This document shows, piece after piece, positions 6,119-13,999 of a stretch of DNA of 17,327 bases (its first letter is position 1; every line of letters begins with the position of its first letter). The notes beneath the pieces are model-generated. The model saw only the letters and a program-made list of their open reading frames with translations, was not told the DNA's origin and did no database searches. Position numbers and translations under genes: made by a program. Source of the stretch: JADJXV01 sp964527785 (lineage in GTDB: Bacteria; Bacteroidota; Ignavibacteria; Kapaibacteriales; UBA961); NCBI GenBank assembly GCA_964527785.1, contig CAZGNO010000076.1:1-17327 (forward strand). The letters are read 5' to 3'.

Positions 6119-6282
6119 AGGCCTCATCCCCCTTTTAGGGTGGAAATCTCCGAACTTCAGAGAAGTTCAACAGTGAGATTCAGTGGAAGCAAAATATAAT
6201 CGGGAGCCCCCCACCGTGTGTGAAGCAGAGTTCTTTTACTGCATCTTTCCGACGTAGAGAGGGTGACGCGGCTTTTTATTTT
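6119..6282 (+). ncRNA. ssrS: Probable 6S-type RNA (ssrS)
   Basis: The zapA-rny gap holds about 160 nt that fold by eye into one long interrupted rod. The closing stem is GCC (6121-6123) with GGC (6270-6272) and TCATCC (6124-6129) with GGGTGA (6261-6266). Next, GGAAA (6142-6146) pairs with TTTCC (6246-6250). A central open region follows, whose 5' side can form its own hairpin GAACTT-CAGAG-AAGTTC (6152-6168) or alternatively pair GAACT with AGTTC (6229-6233). The arm continues with TTCA/TGAA and ACA/TGT, and ends with CAGTGG (6181-6186) on CCACCG (6211-6216). A T-rich tract begins at 6273. A closing stem, a large central bubble with a small hairpin, and an apical arm are the 6S layout, and 6S genes often sit beside zapA. 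6S RNA binds RNA polymerase holoenzyme and mimics an open promoter. It is a little short for 6S (usually 180-200 nt), so another structured RNA remains possible. Confidence 0.5.
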
Positions 6283-6337
6283 TACATCAAATTTCACATA
6301 GTGCGAAGACATAATTATTCGGCACATTCCTGTTCTG

Positions 6338-6361
6338 TCTATCGTAATGATTACCGATAGA
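6338..6361. repeat. Hairpin in the rny leader
   Basis: TCTATCGTAA (6338-6347) and TTACCGATAGA (6351-6361) pair over 10 bp with one bulged base and a 3-nt loop. It lies about 120 nt upstream of rny, after the structured RNA. It may shape the 5' leader of the rny message; no T-run follows on the plus strand. The rest of 6283-6462 shows nothing else recognisable. Confidence 0.35.
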
Positions 6362-6463
6362 GCAAAAAATGGACACATAATGTATTAAATAATTAGGTTC
6401 CAACGCCTGATACATACGGTGTGATCCGTATCCAAATTACCCATTATCTATATAAAAAACATG

Positions 6464-6484
6464 AAGGAGATTTTAATGTTATGA
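6464..6484 (+). promoter_or_regulatory. rny ribosome binding site with a two-codon ORF overlapping the start
   Basis: AAGGAG (6464-6469) is the strongest Shine-Dalgarno in the window. The first ATG after it (6476, spacing 6 nt) opens only ATG-TTA-TGA, whose stop overlaps the rny ATG at 6481 as ATGA. The rny ATG itself is 11 nt from the Shine-Dalgarno. Ribosomes could start at either ATG or restart through the overlap. Confidence 0.5.
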
Positions 6485-8064
6485 ACGAAATAAGTATAAT
6501 AATTCTCAGCTTAGTAGGACTTGTCGTCGGTTTTGGCATGTCATATTTTGCGGGGAATAAAGCAGCGGCTGCAAAAATAGCCGATGCCGAACAGCGTAAG
6601 CGAGCAATGCTGGATGAAGCAGACAAAGAATCAAAAGCTATCAAAAAAGAAAAAATGCTCGAAGCCAAAGAAGAATGGCACAAACGTAAACAGGAATTTG
6701 AAGCAGATTCAAACGTTAAACGCAATAAACTTCAAGCCCAGGAAAAACAACTTAAATCAAGAGAAGAAGCGGTAGAAAATAAACTTGAACTTATCACTCG
6801 CAAAGAAAAGCAAGTTCAGTTAACAGAAAAAGAAATACTTAAAAAACAAGAGCAAGTTAAAGCATCTGAAGTAATGCTCAGTGAAAAAACGAGTGAAATC
6901 GAAAACCTGGCGAATGAGCAAACCATTCGCTTGGAACGTATTACGGGTATGTCTCGTGACGATGCCCGTAAATTCCTCATCGAAAATATGGTGAATGAGG
7001 CAAAAAGCGAAGGTATGCAACTCGTCAAGGATGTTCGCGACGAAGCAAAGCTCTCTGCCCATAAAGAAGCACAACGTATTATCATTCAAGCTATCCAGCG
7101 CACTGCATCCGATCACTCTGTGGAAACGACTGTATCGGTGGTTAATATTGCAAGTGAAGAAATGAAGGGGCGGATTATTGGGCGTGAAGGACGTAATATC
7201 CGTGCATTCGAGGCAGCAACCGGTATTGATCTCATCATTGATGATACTCCCGAAGCTGTGGTTATTTCCGGGTTTGACCCCTTTCGTAGAGAAGTGGCGC
7301 GAGTTGCTCTAGAGCGACTTATGGCTGACGGGCGTATTCATCCCGCGCGCATCGAGGAACTAGTCAATAAAACTCGTAAGGAACTCGAAGACGAAATTAT
7401 TCGTGTAGGCGAAAACGCCCTGCTCGAACTCAGTATTCACAACATTCATCCCGAACTTGTTCGGGCTGTCGGTAAAATGAAGTATCGGTCGAGCTACGGA
7501 CAGAATCTCCTGAATCACTCGATTGAAGTGGGGTTTCTATGTGGAATTATGGCTGTTGAGCTAGGTTTGGACGTTAATCACGCCAAACGTGCCGGTATCC
7601 TCCACGACATCGGTAAATGTGTAGACAGAGACATCGAAGGTCCGCACGCCTTGCTTGGAATGGAACTTGCAAAAAAATACAAGGAACATCCTGTGGTATG
7701 CAATGCAATCGGAGCACACCATGAGGACATTGAAATGGAAAGTGCAATTGCTGTTTTGGTTCAATCAGCAGACAGTATCAGCGGTGCAAGACCGGGTGCC
7801 AGACGTGAATCAGTTGAAAACTACGTGAAGCGTCTTGAAAAACTGGAAGAACTTGCCACAAGTTTCGACGGTGTTACCAAAACATTTGCTATTCAAGCAG
7901 GACGTGAAGTGCGTGTAATAGTCGAGCCGGAACGCATTGACGATCTTCATGCTGACCAGCTTGCACATGACCTTGCTGCCCGCATTGAAAACGAAATGGA
8001 ATATCCGGGACAAATCAAAGTGACCGTTATCCGCGAACATCGCAGTTACGGACTTGCCAAGTAA
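6481..8064 (+). CDS. rny: Ribonuclease Y
   Basis: RNase Y is a membrane-anchored endoribonuclease that starts mRNA decay by cutting single-stranded A/U-rich sites. The 527-residue protein has the full family layout: an N-terminal membrane anchor (about 4-24, IIILSLVGLVVGFGMSYFAG), a long charged coiled coil (about 30-200, many EK and KE pairs), a KH domain with GRIIGREGRNIR (230-241), and an HD domain with HSIEVG (346-351), GILHDIGK (372-379; metal ligands His375, Asp376) and GAHHEDIE (411-418). The conserved tail ends VTVIREHRSYGLAK. The open frame runs back to a GTG at 6421, but the anchor begins at the ATG at 6481, which also has the Shine-Dalgarno. The gene lies downstream of zapA and the structured RNA, and convergent with the T9SS protein gene. 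Confidence 0.96.
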   Translation: MNEISIIILSLVGLVVGFGMSYFAGNKAAAAKIADAEQRKRAMLDEADKESKAIKKEKMLEAKEEWHKRKQEFEADSNVKRNKLQAQEKQLKSREEAVENKLELITRKEKQVQLTEKEILKKQEQVKASEVMLSEKTSEIENLANEQTIRLERITGMSRDDARKFLIENMVNEAKSEGMQLVKDVRDEAKLSAHKEAQRIIIQAIQRTASDHSVETTVSVVNIASEEMKGRIIGREGRNIRAFEAATGIDLIIDDTPEAVVISGFDPFRREVARVALERLMADGRIHPARIEELVNKTRKELEDEIIRVGENALLELSIHNIHPELVRAVGKMKYRSSYGQNLLNHSIEVGFLCGIMAVELGLDVNHAKRAGILHDIGKCVDRDIEGPHALLGMELAKKYKEHPVVCNAIGAHHEDIEMESAIAVLVQSADSISGARPGARRESVENYVKRLEKLEELATSFDGVTKTFAIQAGREVRVIVEPERIDDLHADQLAHDLAARIENEMEYPGQIKVTVIREHRSYGLAK

Positions 8065-8118
8065 GCCATTTATTAAAAATTAGCTTGCGGTTCAATGACA
8101 TCCGTGTACCAATAAATT

Positions 8119-8156
8119 CAAAGCCCTTTCGGACTCATAGGTTCGGAGGGGCTTTG
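8119..8156. terminator. Probable terminator between convergent rny and the T9SS protein gene
   Basis: CAAAGCCC (8119-8126) pairs with GGGCTTTG (8149-8156), and the stem extends inward through wobble pairs to about 15 bp with an 8-nt loop. It lies 54 nt after the rny stop. No good T-run follows on the plus strand and only an A/T-rich stretch on the minus strand, so it may act as a pause or 3'-end stabilising hairpin. Confidence 0.5.
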
Positions 8157-8190
8157 GTGGTTATGAATATATAAACTTGATGTATGGTTC

Positions 8191-8217
8191 TATTTTTTTT
8201 TGGGGGCATCGCCCCAA
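8191..8217. repeat. T10 tract followed by a GGGG-CCCC palindrome
   Basis: A tract of ten T (8192-8201) runs into the stem TTGGGG...CCCCAA (8200-8217) with a 6-nt loop. The T-tract comes before the hairpin on the plus strand, and an A-tract comes after it on the minus strand, the reverse of a normal terminator. It lies 20 nt past the end of the T9SS protein gene. The stem resembles the G/C palindromes in the other gaps. Confidence 0.5.
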
Positions 8218-8236
8218 GACTTGTCACATTATCCGA

Positions 8237-11200
8237 TTATTTCCCTACATTCAGTATTCGGGTGATATATTCACTTGGAGTTTGGAGTACTAACAGATAT
8301 GTACCTGCATTCAATGTCGAAATGTCAAGCTCAATACTTCGTTCGCCAATAGGAAGTTGATCATTAAGAAGTGTTGCTACAGTCTGACCGAGGATATTGA
8401 TAAGTGAGAGTTTTGTCATCCCATTTTCGACAGTAGTAATGGTAATATGTTCTTCCGGTTGAGTTGGTAACGTAGAAGTAACCGAAAGTGCAGCATTCCC
8501 CCCGTCTGCACGGTAAAGCCGTACACCGCCATCACGACATATTCCCAATACACAAAAGTTACTCACACTGTCCGAGAGTCGAATCCGTCCACCGATAGAT
8601 GTATAGTCGGTAATTCTAATGGTCGTAGCAGTATCATCCCCAAGCGCAACAGCAAATTTCAAACTCCTTAATAAATCAGTAGTGGTGGCGATTACCGGAA
8701 CACGAAGATGTATAATTCGTTCCCCATTTACCACTCTGTTTTCAAGAAAATCTTTATCCAGAGGTAGCAATATCGAGGCATTGAATCGCAGTGACATCTC
8801 AATATCTGTTGCACGTGTTTGACCAATACGTTGTCCAGAAAGCAAGCGTAAAGGAATATCAATAACTTCTCCGGGAGATGCGCAGAGATTATCTGTAGTT
8901 AATACTCCGCTTCCGAGAGTAACATCAATCGGTAATGAAGTGGATCTGCACCCATTGGTATCAACAATCGAAAGGGTATAGTTGCCGCTTTCAACAGCAA
9001 TAAGTGTCGGTTCCTTTTCAGTGGGAATTTGAACCCCGTCTAGAAACCAACTGTATTGAGTGACAGGTGTTTTTACAGAGGAAAAGATTGTATCGGTCGC
9101 AAGTGTCAGTACCGGTATTGACGGCAACGGGTGAACCGTAACCTTCACACTGTCGGTCGCCTTGCATCCGTTTTGATTTGTAACAGTTAGATAATAGGTA
9201 GTTGTTTGATTCGGATAGGCACGTGGATTGGCAATAGAGGCAGAGCTTAGTCCTGTGGATGGATTCCAAGCGAAACCGATACCGCCTTTGGCTGAAAGTA
9301 CTACAGTATCACCCGAACAAACAGCAATGTCAGTACCTGCATCAGCAAGTGGCAGCTGATTCACACGAACATTCACTGACGCATCTACTGAGCAGCCGTG
9401 GGCATCAAGAACTGTCACGGTGTATATTGATGTAGAAGCAGGAGAGAATATTGGCGCAGCAGAAGTAACATCGGAGACCCCCGAAGAAGGTGACCACTTA
9501 TAGGTATAGGGGGCTGTACCCGAAGTTCCGCTAACTACAATACTGATACTGTCTCCTGCGCAGATCGAAGTATCTATGGTACTGAGTATAACACCGGGTA
9601 AAGGATAAACCATAACATTAATACTATCTTCGCTTGTACAGCCATTGCTGTCAGTAACAACTAGACGGTAATTTGTGGTTTGCGTCGGTGTGGCAATGGG
9701 GTTTGCTATCAATGGATTATTCAGACCGGTTTGGGGTGTCCATTGAAAAGTTCCTCGACCGTTTGCCAGTAGTTGCACCGACGAACCGAGACACACTGCG
9801 GTATCTACTCCGGCCGAAATAATCTGCTTTTCGTGAAGTCGCACATATACTTGTGCATATGATTTGCAACCTGTACTGTCGGTAACGGTCACAGTATAAA
9901 GCGTACTGACTGGAGGAGACGCATTTGGGAATTCAGCAGTAGAATTGTCTAAGCCGAGAGACGGACTCCATGAATACGTATAGGGTGGTCGTCCTCCAAT
10001 TGCCGTTTTTCCGATTGATGCTGCGCTGCCCGGACATATAGTGGTATCCTTAGCAACTTGCGCAATAACAGGAATAGCATTCCCTTCGGGAATTATCAAT
10101 CCGATTGCTGTTCTTCCTGTTTGCCCTGTTTCCGCAGCATATGTGTTGGTTGTATTGAGTATAACACCCGGATTGCCTCCGTTTAATGAGGCATTAATAC
10201 TGTCTAAGAGTAAGGTTGAATTGACGGCAAGCAATCCACCTCCACCTCCGCCGCCGGGACCGTGAGGTTGAGCAATGTTTACATTCCCGCCATTTCCACC
10301 TTTAGCTTCAATAAGTACAGGTGATGTAATGCGTTCCACATCAAGAAAAATTGATCCTCCGCCCCCCCCACCGCCTGCACCGTCATTTATAGAGTTTAGT
10401 GTTTGTGAATTCCCGTTGGCTGCAATGATATTCCCGCGCCCGACAAGCACACCTGACTTAATAATAACAATTCCTCCGCCAGCTACACCTGCAGTTCCAA
10501 CTCCGTCATTCTGATGCCCTGCGCCTCCACCTCCACCCATGAATATTTTTGGGTATTTACCTTTGAAATCAAGTTTATGTCCTCCGATACCGCCGTTGAT
10601 AAGAGCAGTAGGTGAATTGGCAAATTCTCTGCCACCCATCCCTCCGGCACCTCCGTTTGCCCCGCCCCCGCCCCCTGCATTATGCTGATTGCCCCCGCCT
10701 CCACCGTTTGCTGCCGCACCTCTTGATGCTGTACGAAGCGAATCGGGTTCAGTAATTGATTCGCCTTTACCCCCACCTTTGTTTGATAAAAGTGCCGAAC
10801 TATATTCGGTTGTATTGTATTGGATAAACGAGCCGGGGTTTAGCGTACCTCCCCTAAATCCTTTGCCGGTCATAGTAATGCTGCTGCCATTGTTTATATC
10901 CACAGCACCCGATGCCTCTAATGCCAGCACACCGCCTGTTGATCCGTCCCATGCAGGAGCAGTAAGAGGCGAACCCTGTACCCATGCCGTAATATAACGT
11001 GGTACACGAACAAGCTGCACAGCACCGTTAGGATTGTAGTTCTGTACCAGTAGATATTTTAGTTTGATAGTATTTGCAGTAATGGATTCAACGGTTACAA
11101 ACTCAAAATTCCCGGCTTCGTTAATGGAAGTAATATCCCCGAAACCGGATGAGTTGGCGGTATCAATGCCTGCTCCCTTCATTTGAATAATAATTGCCTT

Positions 11201-11371
11201 GTCGCCGACGGCAAAACCCGCGGTAGTGGTTACTCCAAGTGTTTTTGAACAGTAATCTACAGAGGTAACTTTTGCATAGGAGTTAATAACACCGGAAATA
11301 ATCGTAGGCGGTTGGGCATATACTGCTGTGTAGGAGTAAAGAAGTATAAATATAGAAAGTATTAATTTCAT
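8237..11371 (-). CDS. Secreted T9SS substrate: glycine-rich domain, Ig-like repeats, C-terminal sorting domain
   Basis: A 1044-residue surface or secreted protein. Order: signal peptide (1-19, ending AVYAQ); N-terminal beta region (about 20-145); glycine-rich region (about 146-400) with runs of up to seven Gly (333-339, 373-379) between short beta strands such as GGVLALEASGAVDIN; four Ig/PKD-like repeats of about 80 residues (about 435-515, 516-592, 593-674, 675-750), each with a C-x-G near its start (Cys446, 527, 604, 685) and a GC late (Cys502, 578, 660, 736), plus YxxxVTD strands; a shorter fifth repeat ending near 820; a cohesin-like beta domain (about 825-945); and a type A T9SS C-terminal domain (about 975-1044: KLSLINILGQTV, LDISTLNAGTYLLVL, ITRILNVGK). 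The T9SS would carry it across the outer membrane, remove the C-terminal domain and anchor or release it. Adhesion or matrix formation is inferred. No enzyme motif is seen. Only the ATG at 11371 gives a signal peptide. Confidence 0.88.
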   Translation of the reverse strand: MKLILSIFILLYSYTAVYAQPPTIISGVINSYAKVTSVDYCSKTLGVTTTAGFAVGDKAIIIQMKGAGIDTANSSGFGDITSINEAGNFEFVTVESITANTIKLKYLLVQNYNPNGAVQLVRVPRYITAWVQGSPLTAPAWDGSTGGVLALEASGAVDINNGSSITMTGKGFRGGTLNPGSFIQYNTTEYSSALLSNKGGGKGESITEPDSLRTASRGAAANGGGGGNQHNAGGGGGANGGAGGMGGREFANSPTALINGGIGGHKLDFKGKYPKIFMGGGGGAGHQNDGVGTAGVAGGGIVIIKSGVLVGRGNIIAANGNSQTLNSINDGAGGGGGGGSIFLDVERITSPVLIEAKGGNGGNVNIAQPHGPGGGGGGGLLAVNSTLLLDSINASLNGGNPGVILNTTNTYAAETGQTGRTAIGLIIPEGNAIPVIAQVAKDTTICPGSAASIGKTAIGGRPPYTYSWSPSLGLDNSTAEFPNASPPVSTLYTVTVTDSTGCKSYAQVYVRLHEKQIISAGVDTAVCLGSSVQLLANGRGTFQWTPQTGLNNPLIANPIATPTQTTNYRLVVTDSNGCTSEDSINVMVYPLPGVILSTIDTSICAGDSISIVVSGTSGTAPYTYKWSPSSGVSDVTSAAPIFSPASTSIYTVTVLDAHGCSVDASVNVRVNQLPLADAGTDIAVCSGDTVVLSAKGGIGFAWNPSTGLSSASIANPRAYPNQTTTYYLTVTNQNGCKATDSVKVTVHPLPSIPVLTLATDTIFSSVKTPVTQYSWFLDGVQIPTEKEPTLIAVESGNYTLSIVDTNGCRSTSLPIDVTLGSGVLTTDNLCASPGEVIDIPLRLLSGQRIGQTRATDIEMSLRFNASILLPLDKDFLENRVVNGERIIHLRVPVIATTTDLLRSLKFAVALGDDTATTIRITDYTSIGGRIRLSDSVSNFCVLGICRDGGVRLYRADGGNAALSVTSTLPTQPEEHITITTVENGMTKLSLINILGQTVATLLNDQLPIGERSIELDISTLNAGTYLLVLQTPSEYITRILNVGK
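10362..10369 (-). repeat. Homopolymer of eight G in the sense strand of the glycine-rich region
   Basis: Eight consecutive C on the plus strand read as eight G in the coding strand, inside the first seven-glycine run of the T9SS protein. Tracts of this length can slip in replication, so a one-base change would shift the frame and truncate the protein ahead of its sorting domain. It is also a usual place for sequencing error. Confidence 0.6.
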
Positions 11372-11542
11372 AAATGCTAACGATGCTTATTGAGATATAA
11401 ATAATAGTTGCAATTACATCGTTGAAATATCTTTGCAATGGTTTCAGTAACGGGAAGTTGTCGTATTGTATTGTAATATAATGTATAGGATGCAAACAGA
11501 ATTATCTGCATAAAAAGTTACTATTCAATTGCTTATACCTGA

Positions 11543-11560
11543 TATTGCTACAGAGCAATA
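11543..11560 (-). terminator. Hairpin just after dnaG
   Basis: TATTGCT (11543-11549) and AGCAATA (11554-11560) form a perfect 7-bp stem with a 4-nt loop, 10 nt beyond the dnaG stop in the direction of transcription. No T-run follows, so it is a weak terminator at best. The 200-nt gap to the T9SS gene must also hold that gene's promoter, which was not recognised. Confidence 0.35.
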
Positions 11561-11569
11561 AGAATACCC

Positions 11570-13492
11570 TCAATTACTCAGTTTATCAGTGATGTTTTTC
11601 TTCTGCGCAGTTATTTCTATCAGTCGAGTAAGCAGTTGATTTGGCAAATCCCCTGATGCCATTTTAATTTGAGATTGGATAGCACTCATTTCGCGTTCAA
11701 TGCTTCGTATTTGAATTTTAAAGAGTGCATCAGTCAATACTCGACGAGCATTTTCGGTAGGAACATCTATCTTAAAATCCGCCCATTTTTCACTGGGCAT
11801 TTCACGACGGATTGCTATTTCCATGATTAATTGTAAATCTTCCTCAGGTATTGATTGCTGCTGCCCGTTAAGGGCGTGAAATATATCATTCGCCCCATTT
11901 TGTAATGCAGTTTCCGCTAGAGCAAAAACTCGCTGAGCCGATTCTGTAAAAAAAAGAGTACTTACTACGTTTAGTTGCTGGGTCATATACTTGAGTGCAT
12001 TCGGTACTGTAAGTGCAATCCGCAATACTTCTTTTTCTTCGGGAAGAAGCGGTTGCTGTGGTACTTTTGCAGTTATAGTCGGTGCAATTGCAGTTGAGAC
12101 ATTCTCCTGTTGCGCAGATGTTGTTTGGACGGGTAAATTAGCGTTCTGCTGTTCAGCGGTCTGTTGTGAGCGTGTATTTTTACTACTGTGTATCTTTCTC
12201 GCTTTGGTTAGTTCGTCGTATGTTTTGTGGAGCTGGGCTTCGCTTAGCCGGAGTGAATCTGCTACACGGCTCATTAAAAAGTCATGCTGTAATACATCGG
12301 GAACTTTAGCGATTGTTTGTATTAATGTTCGAATAGCTTCTGCTTTACCGGATGGAGTTGCCAAAAGATTTTGCTTTGTCATCTGTGCAATTTTGAAATC
12401 CAAGAATGAAACTGAATCACGAATATATACTCTGAAAGCATCTGCTCCATTTTTTTTGACAAAACTGTCAGGGTCTTCACCGGTCGGCAAAGTAATAATT
12501 CTTACCTCAAAGCCCTCTTCAACAGCAAGTTCAAGTCCACGTTCCGCAGCATTTGTACCTGCGGTATCACCATCGTAGGCGATATATATTTTCTTGCAAT
12601 AGCGGGCAAGTAAATGCAATTGGTCTTTGGTAAGTGATGTACCGCTCGAAGCGATAGTATTCCGAAATCCTGCCTGATGTAGTGTAAGAGCATCGGCATA
12701 CCCTTCTACAAGAATGGCATTTTCCTGCGAGCGAATTGCTTGTTTCGCTTGAAAAAGTCCGTAGAGAACTTTACTTTTGTCATAAACCAACGATTGGGGC
12801 GAGTTGATATACTTTGCCTGTCCATCGTCTTTCATTTGCCGCGCACCGAAGCCAAGAACACGCCCTGAAACATCATGAATAGCAAATACTGCCCGTCCTC
12901 TGAAGCGGTCATAAGGGTTTTTATTGTCATCACGGCGAAGGATAAGCCCTGCATCTTCCATAGCAGATTCTGAATAGCCCTGTTTCTTTAGCTCTGCGAG
13001 CAAGGATGTCCATGAATCAGGTGCATACCCTAGTGCAAATTCTTCGATTAGCTTCTGTTGAAATCCACGTTTTTGAAAGTACTTGAGGGTGTCTTTCCCA
13101 TCGGAAGTTGCGAGAGTAGCTGAGTAGAATTTAGAAGCGGCAACCAACGTTTTATACGCTGAATCAATACGATTATACTCTCCAGAGTCAGTTTTGTCTT
13201 CATCGGGAAGAACGATTCCGGCACGGGCAGCAAGCGACTTTAGTGCCTCAATAAACGTCAGCCGGTGGAAGTCGGTCATAAAGGTAAATACATTCCCGCC
13301 TTTACCGCACGAAAAACATTTGAATATCTGCAAGTCAGGGCTAACATTCATTGACGGTTTGCGGTCTGCATGGAAAGGACACAACCCCACAAAACTCCGT
13401 CCTGATTTTTTCAATTGGACAGATTCGCCGATAATTTCGACAATATCGGAGCGTTGCCGTACCTGTTCGATGATATGTTCGGGAATTTTCAT
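11570..13492 (-). CDS. dnaG: DNA primase DnaG
   Basis: DnaG makes the RNA primers for replication and works with the DnaB helicase at the fork. The 640-residue protein has the canonical parts: N-terminal CHC2 zinc-binding domain with CPFH (Cys38, His41) and CFSC (Cys59, Cys62); the RNA-polymerase basic motif RFRGR (196-200); the TOPRIM domain with LVEGYAD (261-267, Glu264) and AYDGDTAG (305-312, Asp307, Asp309); then a Gln/Thr/Ser-rich linker (about 435-480) and a helical C-terminal domain that should bind DnaB. Length is normal. The N-terminus KIPEHIIEQVRQRSDIVEII is typical, so the ATG at 13492 is secure despite no good Shine-Dalgarno. Its start lies 10 nt after the stop of the upstream hldE-C gene, so the two are probably co-transcribed. 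Confidence 0.97.
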   Translation of the reverse strand: MKIPEHIIEQVRQRSDIVEIIGESVQLKKSGRSFVGLCPFHADRKPSMNVSPDLQIFKCFSCGKGGNVFTFMTDFHRLTFIEALKSLAARAGIVLPDEDKTDSGEYNRIDSAYKTLVAASKFYSATLATSDGKDTLKYFQKRGFQQKLIEEFALGYAPDSWTSLLAELKKQGYSESAMEDAGLILRRDDNKNPYDRFRGRAVFAIHDVSGRVLGFGARQMKDDGQAKYINSPQSLVYDKSKVLYGLFQAKQAIRSQENAILVEGYADALTLHQAGFRNTIASSGTSLTKDQLHLLARYCKKIYIAYDGDTAGTNAAERGLELAVEEGFEVRIITLPTGEDPDSFVKKNGADAFRVYIRDSVSFLDFKIAQMTKQNLLATPSGKAEAIRTLIQTIAKVPDVLQHDFLMSRVADSLRLSEAQLHKTYDELTKARKIHSSKNTRSQQTAEQQNANLPVQTTSAQQENVSTAIAPTITAKVPQQPLLPEEKEVLRIALTVPNALKYMTQQLNVVSTLFFTESAQRVFALAETALQNGANDIFHALNGQQQSIPEEDLQLIMEIAIRREMPSEKWADFKIDVPTENARRVLTDALFKIQIRSIEREMSAIQSQIKMASGDLPNQLLTRLIEITAQKKNITDKLSN

Positions 13493-13502
13493 TGGGAATT
13501 TA

Positions 13503-13970
13503 TCAGCAGGTAGTTTGCGCCTTTTGAATAATTGCGGTTGTAGATTTTCCTGCTACGAGTGGAATAACAACTACATTCCCACCGTTTTGACGTACAACAT
13601 CCGCCCCTACGATGGTATCGGGAGTATAATCCCCGCCTTTTGCCAGTACATCAGGTAAAAGCAAACTAATGAGTTCAAGCGGCGTATCCTCGTCGAACAA
13701 AACAACATAATCTACAGATTTAAGCGCATTGATGACAATGGCGCGGTCGTTCTCGGAATTAACCGGACGGCTCTCACCCTTCAACCGGCGAACGGATGCA
13801 TCGGTATTAAGTCCGATTATCAATATATCACCAAATTTTTTGGCTACCTCAAGATAGGCAACGTGCCCTGAATGAAGTATATCGAAACATCCGTTCGTAA
13901 AGACGATTCTTTTGTCAGCTAATCGTAGTTCTTGGCATACTTCTGCGAGGATTGAACGAGAGATGAGCAT
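13503..13970 (-). CDS. hldE-C: D-glycero-beta-D-manno-heptose 1-phosphate adenylyltransferase (HldE C-terminal type, RfaE2)
   Basis: A stand-alone 155-residue nucleotidyltransferase that joins heptose 1-phosphate with ATP to give ADP-heptose for the LPS inner core. It equals the C-terminal half of the bifunctional enterobacterial HldE; the kinase half is not here and must be elsewhere if the pathway is complete. Signature blocks: VFTNGCFDILHSGH (23-36) with the nucleotide-binding HxGH (His33, His36), GLNTDASVRRLKG (53-65), RPV (68-70), VLAKGGDYTPDTIVGADVV (108-126) and the closing GKSTTAII (141-148), all typical of RfaE2. Length is normal. The ATG at 13970 gives the usual short leader helix. 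It precedes dnaG by 10 nt, an unusual functional pairing; close spacing suggests a shared transcript. Confidence 0.92.
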   Translation of the reverse strand: MLISRSILAEVCQELRLADKRIVFTNGCFDILHSGHVAYLEVAKKFGDILIIGLNTDASVRRLKGESRPVNSENDRAIVINALKSVDYVVLFDEDTPLELISLLLPDVLAKGGDYTPDTIVGADVVRQNGGNVVVIPLVAGKSTTAIIQKAQTTC

Positions 13971-13999
13971 AAATGTATTGACGGATTAAAACTAATTAG

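Noticed and set aside
6119..6282. tmRNA, SRP RNA or RNase P RNA as the identity of the structured gap
   Set aside because: No tRNA-like TPsiC or acceptor end, no GGAAGGAAGCAGCC-type SRP tetraloop region and no RNase P GAGGAAAGUCC block is seen.
6444..7116. Several minus-strand ORFs of 89-98 residues opposite the rny coiled coil
   Set aside because: Their Ser/Phe-rich composition is what the complement of Glu/Lys-rich codons gives. No independent gene signal is seen.
10041..10997. Plus-strand ORFs with runs of proline
   Set aside because: The proline runs are the complement of glycine codons of the T9SS protein. No ribosome site or family motif is seen.
11991..12578. 195-residue plus-strand ORF opposite dnaG
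   Set aside because: It is Cys/Ser-rich and antisense to the conserved primase TOPRIM and linker regions, with no motif of its own.
13194..13658. 154-residue plus-strand ORF spanning dnaG and hldE-C
   Set aside because: It crosses the boundary of two well-supported minus-strand genes and shows no family signature.
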